Shown here: piece after piece, positions 19,740-30,021 of the stretch
Numbering within the stretch: the stretch's first letter is position 1
How the letters are laid out: every line of letters starts with the position of its first letter
Source: Telmatactis stephensoni
Lineage: Eukaryota; Cnidaria; Anthozoa; Actiniaria; Isophelliidae
Direction: 5' to 3'
Assembly: GCA_029948255.1 (NCBI GenBank)
Contig: JALIZF010001778.1
Coordinates: 62,001-126,000 of the forward strand
Length of the DNA stretch: 64,000 nt
Translations under genes and position numbers: made by a program
Notes under the pieces: generated by a model
The model's input: the letters and a program-made list of their open reading frames with translations, nothing else
Database searches by the model: none
Told to the model about the DNA's origin: nothing

Positions 19740-21848
19740 TCACTTCAAGTTCTTTTTTAGTTCGTGTTTGAACGAGCTATTGCTGCAAATTGTTCTAGTG
19801 TAATCTGGAAGTTTGTTCCAGAGATTAGCACCCAGCCTTCTGATTGAATTCTTTCCATAATTGGTATTATGTCGTGGTAGTTTCAGGATGTTGTTGCCAC
19901 GTAGCCTGTATTTAACGTTGCGTTTGTTGAACATTTGTTGCAATTCATGATGAGCGTCACAGTCAAATATACACTTGTGTACAAAGGTACCAAGTTTGGT
20001 GCTGTGCCACTGTGTTAGTGATTTCCATTTGTGTTGGGTGATAAGTTGGTTACGTGGAGTGTCCCATGGCAAGTTGTATATTATTCGTGCAGCTCGGAAG
20101 TGAATTCTTTGTAAGGAATCCATGAGCTTCTTGTTACAGGATCCCCATATAAGGAGGCCATATGTGACTGATGGCATGATCACTTTGAAATAGAAGTCTA
20201 GCCTCACTGGTCGAGGAAGAAATCGCAGAGACTTGAGGAGGTTGAGCTTTTGCGCGAACGATTTTGAGATCTCTGATATATGTGGTGCCCAAGAAAGCTT
20301 GTCGTCCAATTCCATCCCCAAACATCTTGTGTGTCGAACTTGTTTTATCGTACCTGTCCCAAATCTTACGGCAGCCATCGGCCCAACGAAACATGATCTA
20401 CGCAGAACCATATACTCACATTTGTCAGGGTGAGCAGTCATTCGGTTTTCGATACACCAGTGAAACATGCGTTTGAGAATGGTGTTCATCTTGTCTACAG
20501 CAAGGTCAGTCGTTTGTCCAATTGTAAATATGGTGGTGTCATCAGCTGCATACATGTACAGTTTATCATCATCACTAGCAATGCTTGGAAGATCATTGCA
20601 GAATATGGAAAACAGAATAGGTCCTAAGACAGAGCCTTGAGGGACACCATAACTGACACGCTGCAGGCTTGAGGATGTTCCATTTACCATTGTGAATTGA
20701 GCTCTATCTGAGAGATAATCTGTTAACCAAAGACGGACGTTTTCAGAGACTCCTATCATTTTGATCTTGTTCAGGAGAACAGCGTGGTCGATGGAATCAA
20801 ACGCTTTTTTAAAATCAAAAAATACTGCACAAACTACATTGTTAGAATCGAGAGCTAGTCGCCATTGATCTGTGATGTTCGTCAGAAGAAGCTCACTTGA
20901 TAGGCCTTTTTTGTATGCCCATTGAAATGAGCTGAACAAGTTGTTGATAGTCATGTGTAGAGTAAGAGCATCAGCAACAGCGGTCTCCATGATTTTACTA
21001 GGAATGCATAAGAGTGAGATAGGACGGTAGTTCGATTTTTCTTCTTCTTTATCTTTCTTAAAAATTGGTGTTATTTTTGCAATCTTCCAGGATTTTGGAA
21101 CTGAACAAGTTTTGACAGAAATATGACAGATATCTGTAAGAGATGGTACGATGGTTTCATCTGCAAGCTTTAGTAGTTTAGGGCTGATGTTATCTGGACC
21201 TTTGGCCTTGTTTGGTTTTAGACTTGAAATCTGACTATGGATGGCTTTGTTAGTTACTACGATATGAGGTTTGAGAAGCTCTTGGTTATTGCTGATCGTA
21301 GTTGTGTTTTCTGTACTGCGTTTAGGGAGTTCTTCAGCAAGTTTTTCACCTACAGTAGAGAAGTGACCGTTCAGGATGGTTGCCTTTTCGTGGTCATCAG
21401 TAGCAAGTGTAGTATCTTCGCGTCTGATTGCAGCAATAGGTGTTGATTTGGAGCAAGAAGATGACTTATTGACCAGTTTCCAGTATGATTTTACGTTCTG
21501 AACTTCATCAAATCGTTGTTTGTAGTAGTTGGCTTTCGCTTTGCGTACTTCAGTCGTCAACTGGTTTCTTAGATCTTTATATTGCCTCCACAAGACTGCA
21601 TCGTTGCTTTTGATGGCGTTACGATAGAGCTTATATCTTTGATTCATCTTGTGCCGTCTAATTTGAGGTGTTATCCATGGTGAAGACTTACTTCTTACTT
21701 TAAAACTTCTGTACGGCGCATGTCTATCGCAGATTTCAGTGAACATTTTTGTCCACGCCCAGTAAGTATCATCCAGATCTTCAAAAGCGTGGCATACTGA
21801 CCAAGGCGCTTCTTCTAGATCCTTTTTGAAGTCATCTTGGTTGAAGTT
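19740..21848 (-). CDS. LINE reverse transcriptase ORF
   Basis: The open frame from an ATG at 21746 to 19740 has 668 codons, and the frame continues upstream to the insertion point with KNFNQDDFKKDLEEAPW. RT blocks are clear: NYRPISLL, AVFFDFKKAFDSIDH (catalytic Asp), VPQGSVLGPILFS and MYAADDTTIF. At the core catalytic block the residues are A-A-D-D where F/Y-x-D-D is usual. The C-terminal region (RRLGANLWNKLPD) is typical of CR1/L2 proteins. The long intact frame suggests a fairly young copy despite the broken endonuclease. Confidence 0.85.
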   Translation of the reverse strand, partial: NFNQDDFKKDLEEAPWSVCHAFEDLDDTYWAWTKMFTEICDRHAPYRSFKVRSKSSPWITPQIRRHKMNQRYKLYRNAIKSNDAVLWRQYKDLRNQLTTEVRKAKANYYKQRFDEVQNVKSYWKLVNKSSSCSKSTPIAAIRREDTTLATDDHEKATILNGHFSTVGEKLAEELPKRSTENTTTISNNQELLKPHIVVTNKAIHSQISSLKPNKAKGPDNISPKLLKLADETIVPSLTDICHISVKTCSVPKSWKIAKITPIFKKDKEEEKSNYRPISLLCIPSKIMETAVADALTLHMTINNLFSSFQWAYKKGLSSELLLTNITDQWRLALDSNNVVCAVFFDFKKAFDSIDHAVLLNKIKMIGVSENVRLWLTDYLSDRAQFTMVNGTSSSLQRVSYGVPQGSVLGPILFSIFCNDLPSIASDDDKLYMYAADDTTIFTIGQTTDLAVDKMNTILKRMFHWCIENRMTAHPDKCEYMVLRRSCFVGPMAAVRFGTGTIKQVRHTRCLGMELDDKLSWAPHISEISKSFAQKLNLLKSLRFLPRPVRLDFYFKVIMPSVTYGLLIWGSCNKKLMDSLQRIHFRAARIIYNLPWDTPRNQLITQHKWKSLTQWHSTKLGTFVHKCIFDCDAHHELQQMFNKRNVKYRLRGNNILKLPRHNTNYGKNSIRRLGANLWNKLPDYTRTICSNSSFKHELKKNLK

Positions 21849-22535
21849 TTTGTTTCGGCCCTCAGGCCGAAACGTTACTGTGTTTGGTTTACTAACCCAT
21901 AATTTTTGGCTCGTCTGTCAATTAGCTGTCATACTTTTATAACACATCCAATTATATGTCGCATTCTTTTCACGTCTATTAAAAAATTGTTGGTGAAAAC
22001 CTACCAACAAATGATATTTGACGTGCCTGTCACCGACATCCAATCGCATGAAAGGAAGCGCTAAAACGTTTTGCAAAGATTGTGTTATCTATTGTTCATT
22101 TGACCGTGGGAACACCCCTTTCTGATTGGTCGGGAATAGAACTTGTAACAATCATACACGCCCTTTTCATCACTTGTGTGAAATTAGCCAATCTGGCACG
22201 AGAGGAAATCATAGAAATCTCGATGAATGAGTTTACGCTCTATTTATATAGTCATTGGAAGTTTTATGGCAAAATTGTCATTAAAACACACGGATTTGCA
22301 GGATTTACAGCCCTAAACTAAAGGCTGTTTATCGAGGTTTGTTGCATTGCTGCATTGCTACATTGCTTAAAAACTTTCCGCTTAGTTGAGTCACAATGAA
22401 TCCCGCTGATATTAATGAACAAATTTGATTTTCAGTTTACAATTTTCTTTGCAAGTTAGAACTCCAAGTCTCGTAAAGGAATCTAAAGGGTTTTGAGCGG
22501 GCCGAAACATCTTTGCTTTGAAGCAATATAGGCTT
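21849..22535. mobile_element. DNA-transposon-like insertion within the LINE (9-bp direct repeats)
   Basis: GTTGAAGTT occurs at 21840-21848 and 22536-22544. Removing one copy and the sequence between joins the endonuclease frame ...KIVTARNFN to QDDFKKDLEEAPW, so this is an insertion. TTTCGGCCC near the left end is inverted as GGGCCGAAA at about 22498-22508, about 25 bp short of the right repeat. A 9-bp duplication fits Mutator-like elements; the assignment is tentative. Confidence 0.55.
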
Positions 22536-22544
22536 GTTGAAGTT

Positions 22545-22860
22545 CCGTGCTGTTACGATCTTTGGTGGTGGGCGGCGAGATTTCATTTTGACTGTTGCAT
22601 AAACAAGATTGTGGTCAGATATTCCTAGCTCTCTGCAGCCAGTTGACGTGACTAGACCATCTTTGTTGGAAATTATAAGATCAATCAATGTTGCGGTGTT
22701 GTGTGTAACTCTTGTTGCATGGAGCGCTGTTCTGAACAACCAAGCTGAATTGGTTTAAAAGATTAACGAGTTTGTTTCCAAGATGAGTTGAGTTGCCACT
22801 GTTATTGCGGTTCAGGTCACAGTTCAAGTCCCCTAATATAATAATATTTTAACCATATTT
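22545..22860 (-). pseudogene. LINE endonuclease C-terminal fragment
   Basis: The frame from about 22850 reads ILGDLNCDLNRNN, and after a frameshift near 22735 it continues NTATLIDLIISNKDGL and GISDHNLVYATVK. GD-x-N and S-D-H are hallmark blocks of the AP-type endonuclease of LINEs. The N-terminal half is missing. Confidence 0.75.
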
Positions 22861-23698
22861 TCTCCAGCTATTGGTGATTCATTTAGTCTTTTTTTGCTCG
22901 TTTTTTTCCCTAACTATAAAGTTTTTTCTATCGTGCACTGACTCACTTTAGACTTTAGCTTTGTCGGTCATTCATTCAGACTTTCTTTTTTGTGTCGGTC
23001 ATGATTGAAACTTTCTTTGGTCATTTCTTCAAAGACCTTCAAACCTTTCGGTATAAGTTGTTCATTCAGAATTTTTTCAAACTTTCAACTGAATTTTCTT
23101 TTGATTTGCCCTAGCTATTGGTAAGTCATGCCGACTTTCTTTTTTCGTTTACTCAAACTTACTTTCACTACTAATATAGTAGTCATTCATATTTATTTTC
23201 TATTCTACTCAGACCTACTCAGACAAGCTACTGGCTATAGCTGTTTACTGTGAAAAGGTTTGCGGCTCGTAAAAGGACAACTGATCAAGTAAGCGACCAC
23301 GACCACTTTCTGTCTAGAAATCTGACATTGTTCTAGTCTTTTTACCACGCTCCTATTCCGAACGTTAAATATCTAAAGAGCATGCGGTTCAAATTTTTGC
23401 GCTTTTATCAAAATATGTTCATGTACTCCGCTATTGCACTGTCCCGAGTTGGCCAACATATATTACCTTTTAAGCGCCGACTATGCATTGCATCCTCACA
23501 TAATTACATCCTACCAACGTATCACCTAACTTAAACAAATTTCCTCGGAGAGACTGTAGCATGTACTGCAACTATCTCATCAGTTTTCTGTCATGCATAA
23601 ATTATTGCTCCACTGCACTGACACTGAACAGTAGTTTTACAGCTAGGCTCCTACTCCCCTAAAATTAGTCTAAACAAAAACTGATTAACTGAACCCTG
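22861..23698. other. Intergenic, nothing identified
   Basis: The first 400 bp have the same pyrimidine-rich TTCATTCAGACTTTC texture as 19150-19380. No gene or element end is seen before the LTR array. Confidence 0.4.
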
Positions 23699-24243
23699 TG
23701 TTACGAGAGGGACATCGTAAGGAATCGCCTGCTCTGCTAACTCGTTTATTAGACTTTGAACAAGAGCTAATTACAAGCTAAGCAAGGGTTGGTACTACAA
23801 GGCGGGATAGAGCCAGGCCAACCAGAAAGACTTTCCTTAGTCGGAGTGGCTGTCAGAAGGAGTTCCTTACTCGACCACTTTCCTTAGCTTACTTAGGGCT
23901 GTACTTTCCAATTAACACTGAGTCGTACCCCGAACTTGCCTCGCTAGTTTGTACAAAGACTAAAGAGTGTGCGAGTGCAACAAATATCGACAGTCCTTAA
24001 ATAACAACTAAACTAAAGCTAATTTCCTGTTTACATCACGTTTGGAGTCAAAGAGAAACCCTACGTTGGTACCGGTCTGTTTGGGTTATAGTGAAAGAGG
24101 GTGCGTCACACAAGTCGAAACAATCACAAATCCTACAAACAAAACGGTCAAGGTTACAACACTTAAAATGCTTAACTAGTTAATTACTGAAAAATACATT
24201 GAGGTTAATAAATACATAATTACTGGAAATCTGTAGCGTAACA
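23699..24243 (-). repeat. LTR 1 (3'-most on the minus strand)
   Basis: This 545-bp LTR has TG...CA ends. The left flank is GATTAACTGAACCC. It is the outer boundary of the array on this side. Confidence 0.85.
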
Positions 24244-24322
24244 TACTCCCCTTCTTAATTTTGTGCATCTCCCGATGCGCTGCTCGTCTTAGCCGGACGT
24301 GATGCAAATAGTAGAAAAACAA

Positions 24323-24855
24323 CTAGTGATTAAAATAAGGTTGTCTTGAATAATGTCTATCAATTTGCTTAAATTTCTCTAACTGTTCAATCAAATGTCT
24401 AATCTTTCCTTCGCATCGGTGTATTCTGTTCCAAGTATAGTCAGTCAAGTCACTTTTAAGTTGATCTGCGGTCGCATAAGTCTTCTGAAGTTCACGTCGC
24501 TGAACTCCTATTACATTCTCTTTATCATCGATGATGTTTTGAAGCTCGAATAGTTCTCTTTCCTTTTCGTTGAGTTCTTGTTGATAATTTTTGGATGTAT
24601 ATTCTGGAGACGTTTTTGTAGCTTTTTAATTTCTTTGTCAGCAACGTCCAGTTTCTTAGCCAATGTAGAATTTTCAAGTTCAACTTTTTGGATAAGAGAT
24701 TCGACTTTGTTGTCTTCAACATCACAATCAGGCAAAAGTACTTGTAACCTTTTCTTTCTGTTGAATTCTTTCATTCTTTGAGCGTTCCTTTTCCGACACG
24801 CAGGAGATCTCTGTTTCTTTGCAAATTGATGTTCCTTGCTACTTATAATTTTCAT
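24323..24855 (-). CDS. Coiled-coil ORF(s) in array unit 1
   Basis: An ATG at 24855 opens a 114-codon frame: a basic N-terminus (KKQRSPACRKRNAQRMK), then a heptad-rich helix (LIQKVELENSTLAKKLDV). It loses coiled-coil character after KLQKRLQ. From that point the minus-one frame has QELNEKERELFELQNIIDD and continues to QPYFNH and a stop at 24323. The natural protein is probably one coiled coil of about 170-180 residues, broken by a frame change present in all four units. A programmed shift is possible but no classic slippery heptamer is seen. The function is unknown; a gag-like or bZIP-like role is speculation. Confidence 0.6.
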
Positions 24856-24967
24856 CTCGATGGAAAGTCAGATCAGTAAAACGTCAAGTCCAGTACAAGG
24901 GAATCCAGTTAAGGTTCTCCTTGTTGTAATTACGAGCGATAAGCAGAACAGTTAGGTTCTCCTCCAG

Positions 24968-25512
24968 TGTTACGAGAGGGACATCGTAAGGAATCGCCTG
25001 CTCTGCTAACTCGTTTATTAGACTTTGAACAAGAGCTAATTACAAGCTAAGCAAGGGTTGGTACTACAAGGCGGGATAGAGCCAGGCCAACCAGAAAGAC
25101 TTTCCTTAGTCGGAGTGGCTGTCAGAAGGAGTTCCTTACTCGACCACTTTCCTTAGCTTACTTAGGGCTGTACTTTCCAATTAACACTGAGTCGTACCCC
25201 GAACTTGCCTCGCTAGTTTGTACAAAGACTAAAGAGTGTGCGAGTGCAACAAATATCGACAGTCCTTAAATAACAACTAAACTAAAGCTAATTTCCTGTT
25301 TACATCACGTTTGGAGTCAAAGAGAAACCCTACGTTGGTACCGGTCTGTTTGGGTTATAGTGAAAGAGGGTGCGTCACACAAGTCGAAACAATCACAAAT
25401 CCTACAAACAAAACGGTCAAGGTTACAACACTTAAAATGCTTAACTAGTTAATTACTGAAAAATACATTGAGGTTAATAAATACATAATTACTGGAAATC
25501 TGTAGCGTAACA
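24968..25512 (-). repeat. LTR 2
   Basis: Same sequence as LTR 1. On the minus strand it serves as 5' LTR for internal region 1 and as 3' LTR for internal region 2. Confidence 0.85.
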
Positions 25513-25591
25513 TACTCCCCTTCTTAATTTTGTGCATCTCCCGATGCGCTGCTCGTCTTAGCCGGACGTGATGCAAATAGTAGAAAAACAA

Positions 25592-26124
25592 CTAGTGATT
25601 AAAATAAGGTTGTCTTGAATAATGTCTATCAATTTGCTTAAATTTCTCTAACTGTTCAATCAAATGTCTAATCTTTCCTTCGCATCGGTGTATTCTGTTC
25701 CAAGTATAGTCAGTCAAGTCACTTTTAAGTTGATCTGCGGTCGCATAAGTCTTCTGAAGTTCACGTCGCTGAACTCCTATTACATTCTCTTTATCATCGA
25801 TGATGTTTTGAAGCTCGAATAGTTCTCTTTCCTTTTCGTTGAGTTCTTGTTGATAATTTTTGGATGTATATTCTGGAGACGTTTTTGTAGCTTTTTAATT
25901 TCTTTGTCAGCAACGTCCAGTTTCTTAGCCAATGTAGAATTTTCAAGTTCAACTTTTTGGATAAGAGATTCGACTTTGTTGTCTTCAACATCACAATCAG
26001 GCAAAAGTACTTGTAACCTTTTCTTTCTGTTGAATTCTTTCATTCTTTGAGCGTTCCTTTTCCGACACGCAGGAGATCTCTGTTTCTTTGCAAATTGATG
26101 TTCCTTGCTACTTATAATTTTCAT
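25592..26124 (-). CDS. Coiled-coil ORF(s) in array unit 2
   Basis: Identical to the unit 1 ORF, including the frame change, offset by 1269 bp. Confidence 0.6.
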
Positions 26125-26236
26125 CTCGATGGAAAGTCAGATCAGTAAAACGTCAAGTCCAGTACAAGGGAATCCAGTTAAGGTTCTCCTTGTTGTAATT
26201 ACGAGCGATAAGCAGAACAGTTAGGTTCTCCTCCAG

Positions 26237-26781
26237 TGTTACGAGAGGGACATCGTAAGGAATCGCCTGCTCTGCTAACTCGTTTATTAGACTTTGAACA
26301 AGAGCTAATTACAAGCTAAGCAAGGGTTGGTACTACAAGGCGGGATAGAGCCAGGCCAACCAGAAAGACTTTCCTTAGTCGGAGTGGCTGTCAGAAGGAG
26401 TTCCTTACTCGACCACTTTCCTTAGCTTACTTAGGGCTGTACTTTCCAATTAACACTGAGTCGTACCCCGAACTTGCCTCGCTAGTTTGTACAAAGACTA
26501 AAGAGTGTGCGAGTGCAACAAATATCGACAGTCCTTAAATAACAACTAAACTAAAGCTAATTTCCTGTTTACATCACGTTTGGAGTCAAAGAGAAACCCT
26601 ACGTTGGTACCGGTCTGTTTGGGTTATAGTGAAAGAGGGTGCGTCACACAAGTCGAAACAATCACAAATCCTACAAACAAAACGGTCAAGGTTACAACAC
26701 TTAAAATGCTTAACTAGTTAATTACTGAAAAATACATTGAGGTTAATAAATACATAATTACTGGAAATCTGTAGCGTAACA
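26237..26781 (-). repeat. LTR 3
   Basis: Same sequence as LTRs 1 and 2. Confidence 0.85.
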
Positions 26782-26860
26782 TACTCCCCTTCTTAATTTT
26801 GTGCATCTCCCGATGCGCTGCTCGTCTTAGCCGGACGTGATGCAAATAGTAGAAAAACAA

Positions 26861-27393
26861 CTAGTGATTAAAATAAGGTTGTCTTGAATAATGTCTATCA
26901 ATTTGCTTAAATTTCTCTAACTGTTCAATCAAATGTCTAATCTTTCCTTCGCATCGGTGTATTCTGTTCCAAGTATAGTCAGTCAAGTCACTTTTAAGTT
27001 GATCTGCGGTCGCATAAGTCTTCTGAAGTTCACGTCGCTGAACTCCTATTACATTCTCTTTATCATCGATGATGTTTTGAAGCTCGAATAGTTCTCTTTC
27101 CTTTTCGTTGAGTTCTTGTTGATAATTTTTGGATGTATATTCTGGAGACGTTTTTGTAGCTTTTTAATTTCTTTGTCAGCAACGTCCAGTTTCTTAGCCA
27201 ATGTAGAATTTTCAAGTTCAACTTTTTGGATAAGAGATTCGACTTTGTTGTCTTCAACATCACAATCAGGCAAAAGTACTTGTAACCTTTTCTTTCTGTT
27301 GAATTCTTTCATTCTTTGAGCGTTCCTTTTCCGACACGCAGGAGATCTCTGTTTCTTTGCAAATTGATGTTCCTTGCTACTTATAATTTTCAT
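26861..27393 (-). CDS. Coiled-coil ORF(s) in array unit 3
   Basis: Identical to units 1 and 2, offset by a further 1269 bp. Confidence 0.6.
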
Positions 27394-27505
27394 CTCGATG
27401 GAAAGTCAGATCAGTAAAACGTCAAGTCCAGTACAAGGGAATCCAGTTAAGGTTCTCCTTGTTGTAATTACGAGCGATAAGCAGAACAGTTAGGTTCTCC
27501 TCCAG

Positions 27506-28051
27506 TGTTACGAGAGGGACATCGTAAGGAATCGCCTGCTCTGCTAACTCGTTTATTAGACTTTGAACAAGAGCTAATTACAAGCTAAGCAAGGGTTGGT
27601 ACTACAAGGCGGGATAGAGCCAGGCCAACCAGAAAGACTTTCCTTAGTCGGAGTGGCTGTCAGAAGGAGTTCCTTACTCGACCACTTTCCTTAGCTTACT
27701 TAGGGCTGTACTTTCCAATTAACACTGAGTCGTACCCCGAACTTGCCTGGCTAGTTTGTACAAAGACTAAAGAGTGTGCGAGTGCAACAAATATCGACAG
27801 TCCTTAAATAACAACTAAACTAAAGCTAATTTCCTGTTTACATCACGTTTGGAGTCAAAGAGAAACCCTACGTTGGTACCGGTCTGTTTGGGTTATAGTG
27901 AAAGAGGGTGCGTCACACAAGTCGAAACAATACACAAATCCTACAAACAAAACGGTCAAGGTTACAACACTTAAAATGCTTAACTAGTTAATTACTGAAA
28001 AATACATTGAGGTTAATAAATACATAATTACTGGAAATCTGTAGCGTAACA
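27506..28051 (-). repeat. LTR 4
   Basis: It is one base longer than LTRs 1-3 (AATACACAAATCC in place of AATCACAAATCC) and carries a CCTGGCTAG variant. Confidence 0.85.
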
Positions 28052-28130
28052 TACTCCCCTTCTTAATTTTGTGCATCTCCCGATGCGCTGCTCGTCTTAG
28101 CCGGACGTGATGCAAATAGTAGAAAAACAA

Positions 28131-28666
28131 CTAGTGATTAAAATAAGGTTGTCTTGAATAATGTCTATCAATTTGCTTAAATTTCTCTAACTGTTCAATC
28201 AAATGTCTAATCTTTCCTTCGCATCGGTGTATTCTGTTCCAAGTATAGTCAGTCAAGTCACTTTTAAGTTGATCTGCGGTCGCATAAGTCTTCTGAAGTT
28301 CACGTCGCTGAACTCCTATCACATTCTCTTTATCATCGATGATGTTTTGAAGCTCGAATAGTTCTCTTTCCTTTTCGTTGAGTTCTTGTTGATAATTTTT
28401 GGATGTATATTCTGGAGACGTTTTTGTAGCTTTTTAATTTCTTTGTCAGCAACGTCCAGCTGTTTCTTAGCCAATGTAGAATTTTCAAGTTCAACTTTTT
28501 GGATAAGAGATTCGACTTTGTTGTCTTCAACATCACAATCAGGCAAAAGTACTTGTAACCTTTTCTTTCTGTTGAATTCTTTCATTCTTTGAGCGTTCCT
28601 TTTCCGACACGCAGGAGATCTCTGTTTCTTTGCAAATTGATGTTCCTTGCTACTTATAATTTTCAT
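28131..28666 (-). CDS. Coiled-coil ORF(s) in array unit 4
   Basis: A three-base insertion adds one Gln (AKKQLDV). A T-to-C change near 28320 makes a start codon for the second frame, which here is a separate 63-codon ORF (MIGVQRRELQK...). The frame change is the same as in the other units. Confidence 0.6.
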
Positions 28667-28778
28667 CTCGATGGAAAGTCAGATCAGTAAAACGTCAAGT
28701 CCAGTACAAGGGAATCCAGTTAAGGTTCTCCTTGTTGTAATTACGAGCGATAAGCAGAACAGTTAGGTTCTCCTCCAG

Positions 28779-29324
28779 TGTTACGAGAGGGACATCGTAA
28801 GGAATCGCCTGCTCTGCTAACTCGTTTATTAGACTTTGAACAAGAGCTAATTACAAGCTAAGCAAGGGTTGGTACTACAAGGCGGGATAGAGCCAGGCCA
28901 ACCAGAAAGACTTTCCTTAGTCGGAGTGGCTGTCAGAAGGAGTTCCTTACTCGACCACTTTCCTTAGCTTACTTAGGGCTGTACTTTCCAATTAACACTG
29001 AGTCGTACCCCGAACTTGCCTCGCTAGTTTGTACAAAGACTAAAGAGTGTGCGAGTGTAACTAATATCGACAGTCCTTAAATAACAGCTAATATAAACTA
29101 AAGCTAATTTCCTGTTTACATCACGTTTGGAGTCAAAGAGAAACCCTACGTTGGTCTGTTTGGGTTATAGTGAAAGAGGGTGCGTCACACAAGTCGAAAC
29201 AATACACAAATCCTACAAACAAAACGGTCAAGGTTACAACACTTAAAATGCTTAACTAGTTAATTACTGAAAAATACAATTGAGGTTAATAAATACATAA
29301 TTACTGGAAATCTGTAGCGTAACA
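28779..29324 (-). repeat. LTR 5 (divergent)
   Basis: It has several differences from LTRs 1-4: GTGTAACTAATATC, an ATATAA insertion and loss of ACCGG. The outermost LTR being the most divergent is expected when inner units were multiplied later. Confidence 0.85.
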
Positions 29325-29461
29325 TACTCCCCTTCTTAATTTTGTGATGCAAATAGATTCTTCAATTCTGGAGACGTTTTTGTAGCTTTTTAATTTCTTT
29401 GTCAGCAACGTCCAGTTTCTTAGCCAATGTAGAATTTTCAAGTTCAACTTTTTGGATAAGA
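29325..29461 (-). pseudogene. Remnant of a fifth internal region
   Basis: After the polypurine tract two blocks of the internal region are joined (GTGATGCAAATAG, then TTCTGGAGACG to TTTTGGATAAGA). Most of the ORF is deleted, and similarity stops at 29461. Confidence 0.75.
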
Positions 29462-29811
29462 CACATGATTGATTGTATGAGGTACAATTCTCGGGTTCGG
29501 TTTTTCAAAGTACCAGACCTGACAGTAATATAAAGTCTCAGGCTCGGATTTTATTCGATACTCCTAATAGTAAATCTTTAGCTATGAAGAGTTTTCATCT
29601 CACAGGTAAAGTTTTGCGCTACTTTTACGCGATTTAATATTTACAAGAAGGAAATAAAAATGAAAAAATTCCTTTTGTATTCGAGGCTTCAAACCTGGAC
29701 TTTCTGTAATCGGTATTGTCCGGGAGTTCTTGTGTTCTAATTTGCATGTAAAATTCACATGTGAAATACAAAGGATACGAGAAAACTCTACTATATGTAT
29801 TTACCCACATT
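29462..29811. other. Intergenic, nothing identified
   Basis: No exon or repeat is recognised between the LTR array and the second dispersed repeat copy. Confidence 0.4.
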
Positions 29812-30021
29812 ATCCCGGTTTGTTTTTGAACTCACTTGCCACGTTTCCAAAGAATAACCTTGTGGAAATTCAGCTTCTGGGATGTTTCTTAGCTGTAGAT
29901 CATCAAATTGTAGATAAACAAACTCTTCATTGGACTGCATACTTAGAAATGAAAATCTAAACAACTGAAATTCCGTATTGAAACACTTCAAATGCACTGT
30001 GCACTCAATCCACTCAACTCG

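Larger units (their letters stand above)
19383..22860 (-). mobile_element. Non-LTR (CR1/L2/jockey-like) retrotransposon, 5'-truncated and damaged
   Basis: On the minus strand the order is endonuclease fragment (22545-22860), interruption (21849-22535), reverse transcriptase ORF (21848-19740), 3' UTR, and a 3' end of ATT/ATA microsatellite near 19383-19410. This order and the simple-repeat tail are typical of CR1/L2-clade LINEs. Confidence 0.8.
23699..29461 (-). mobile_element. Tandem array of a short non-autonomous LTR retroelement
   Basis: A 1269-bp unit starts at 23699, 24968, 26237 and 27506 (the fourth is 1273 bp), and a fifth LTR with a truncated internal remnant follows from 28779. Each unit is one LTR (about 545 bp, TGTTACG...CGTAACA) plus one internal region (about 724 bp). 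On the minus strand a purine tract AAGAAGGGGAG directly precedes each LTR start. There is no gag-pol, protease, RT or integrase. Units 1-3 look identical by eye; unit 4 has a few changes and unit 5 more. Neighbouring units share LTRs, the product expected from recombination between LTRs of an original element (TRIM-like). Confidence 0.85.

Noticed and set aside
24511..24855. bZIP transcription factor call for the array ORF
   Set aside because: A basic stretch and heptads are present, but the basic region lacks the N-x-x-A-A-x-x-C/S-R signature and leucine spacing is irregular.
23699..29461. A satellite or a tandem protein-coding gene family
   Set aside because: LTR-like TG...CA ends, the purine tract before each LTR and the LTR/internal alternation fit an LTR retroelement array better.
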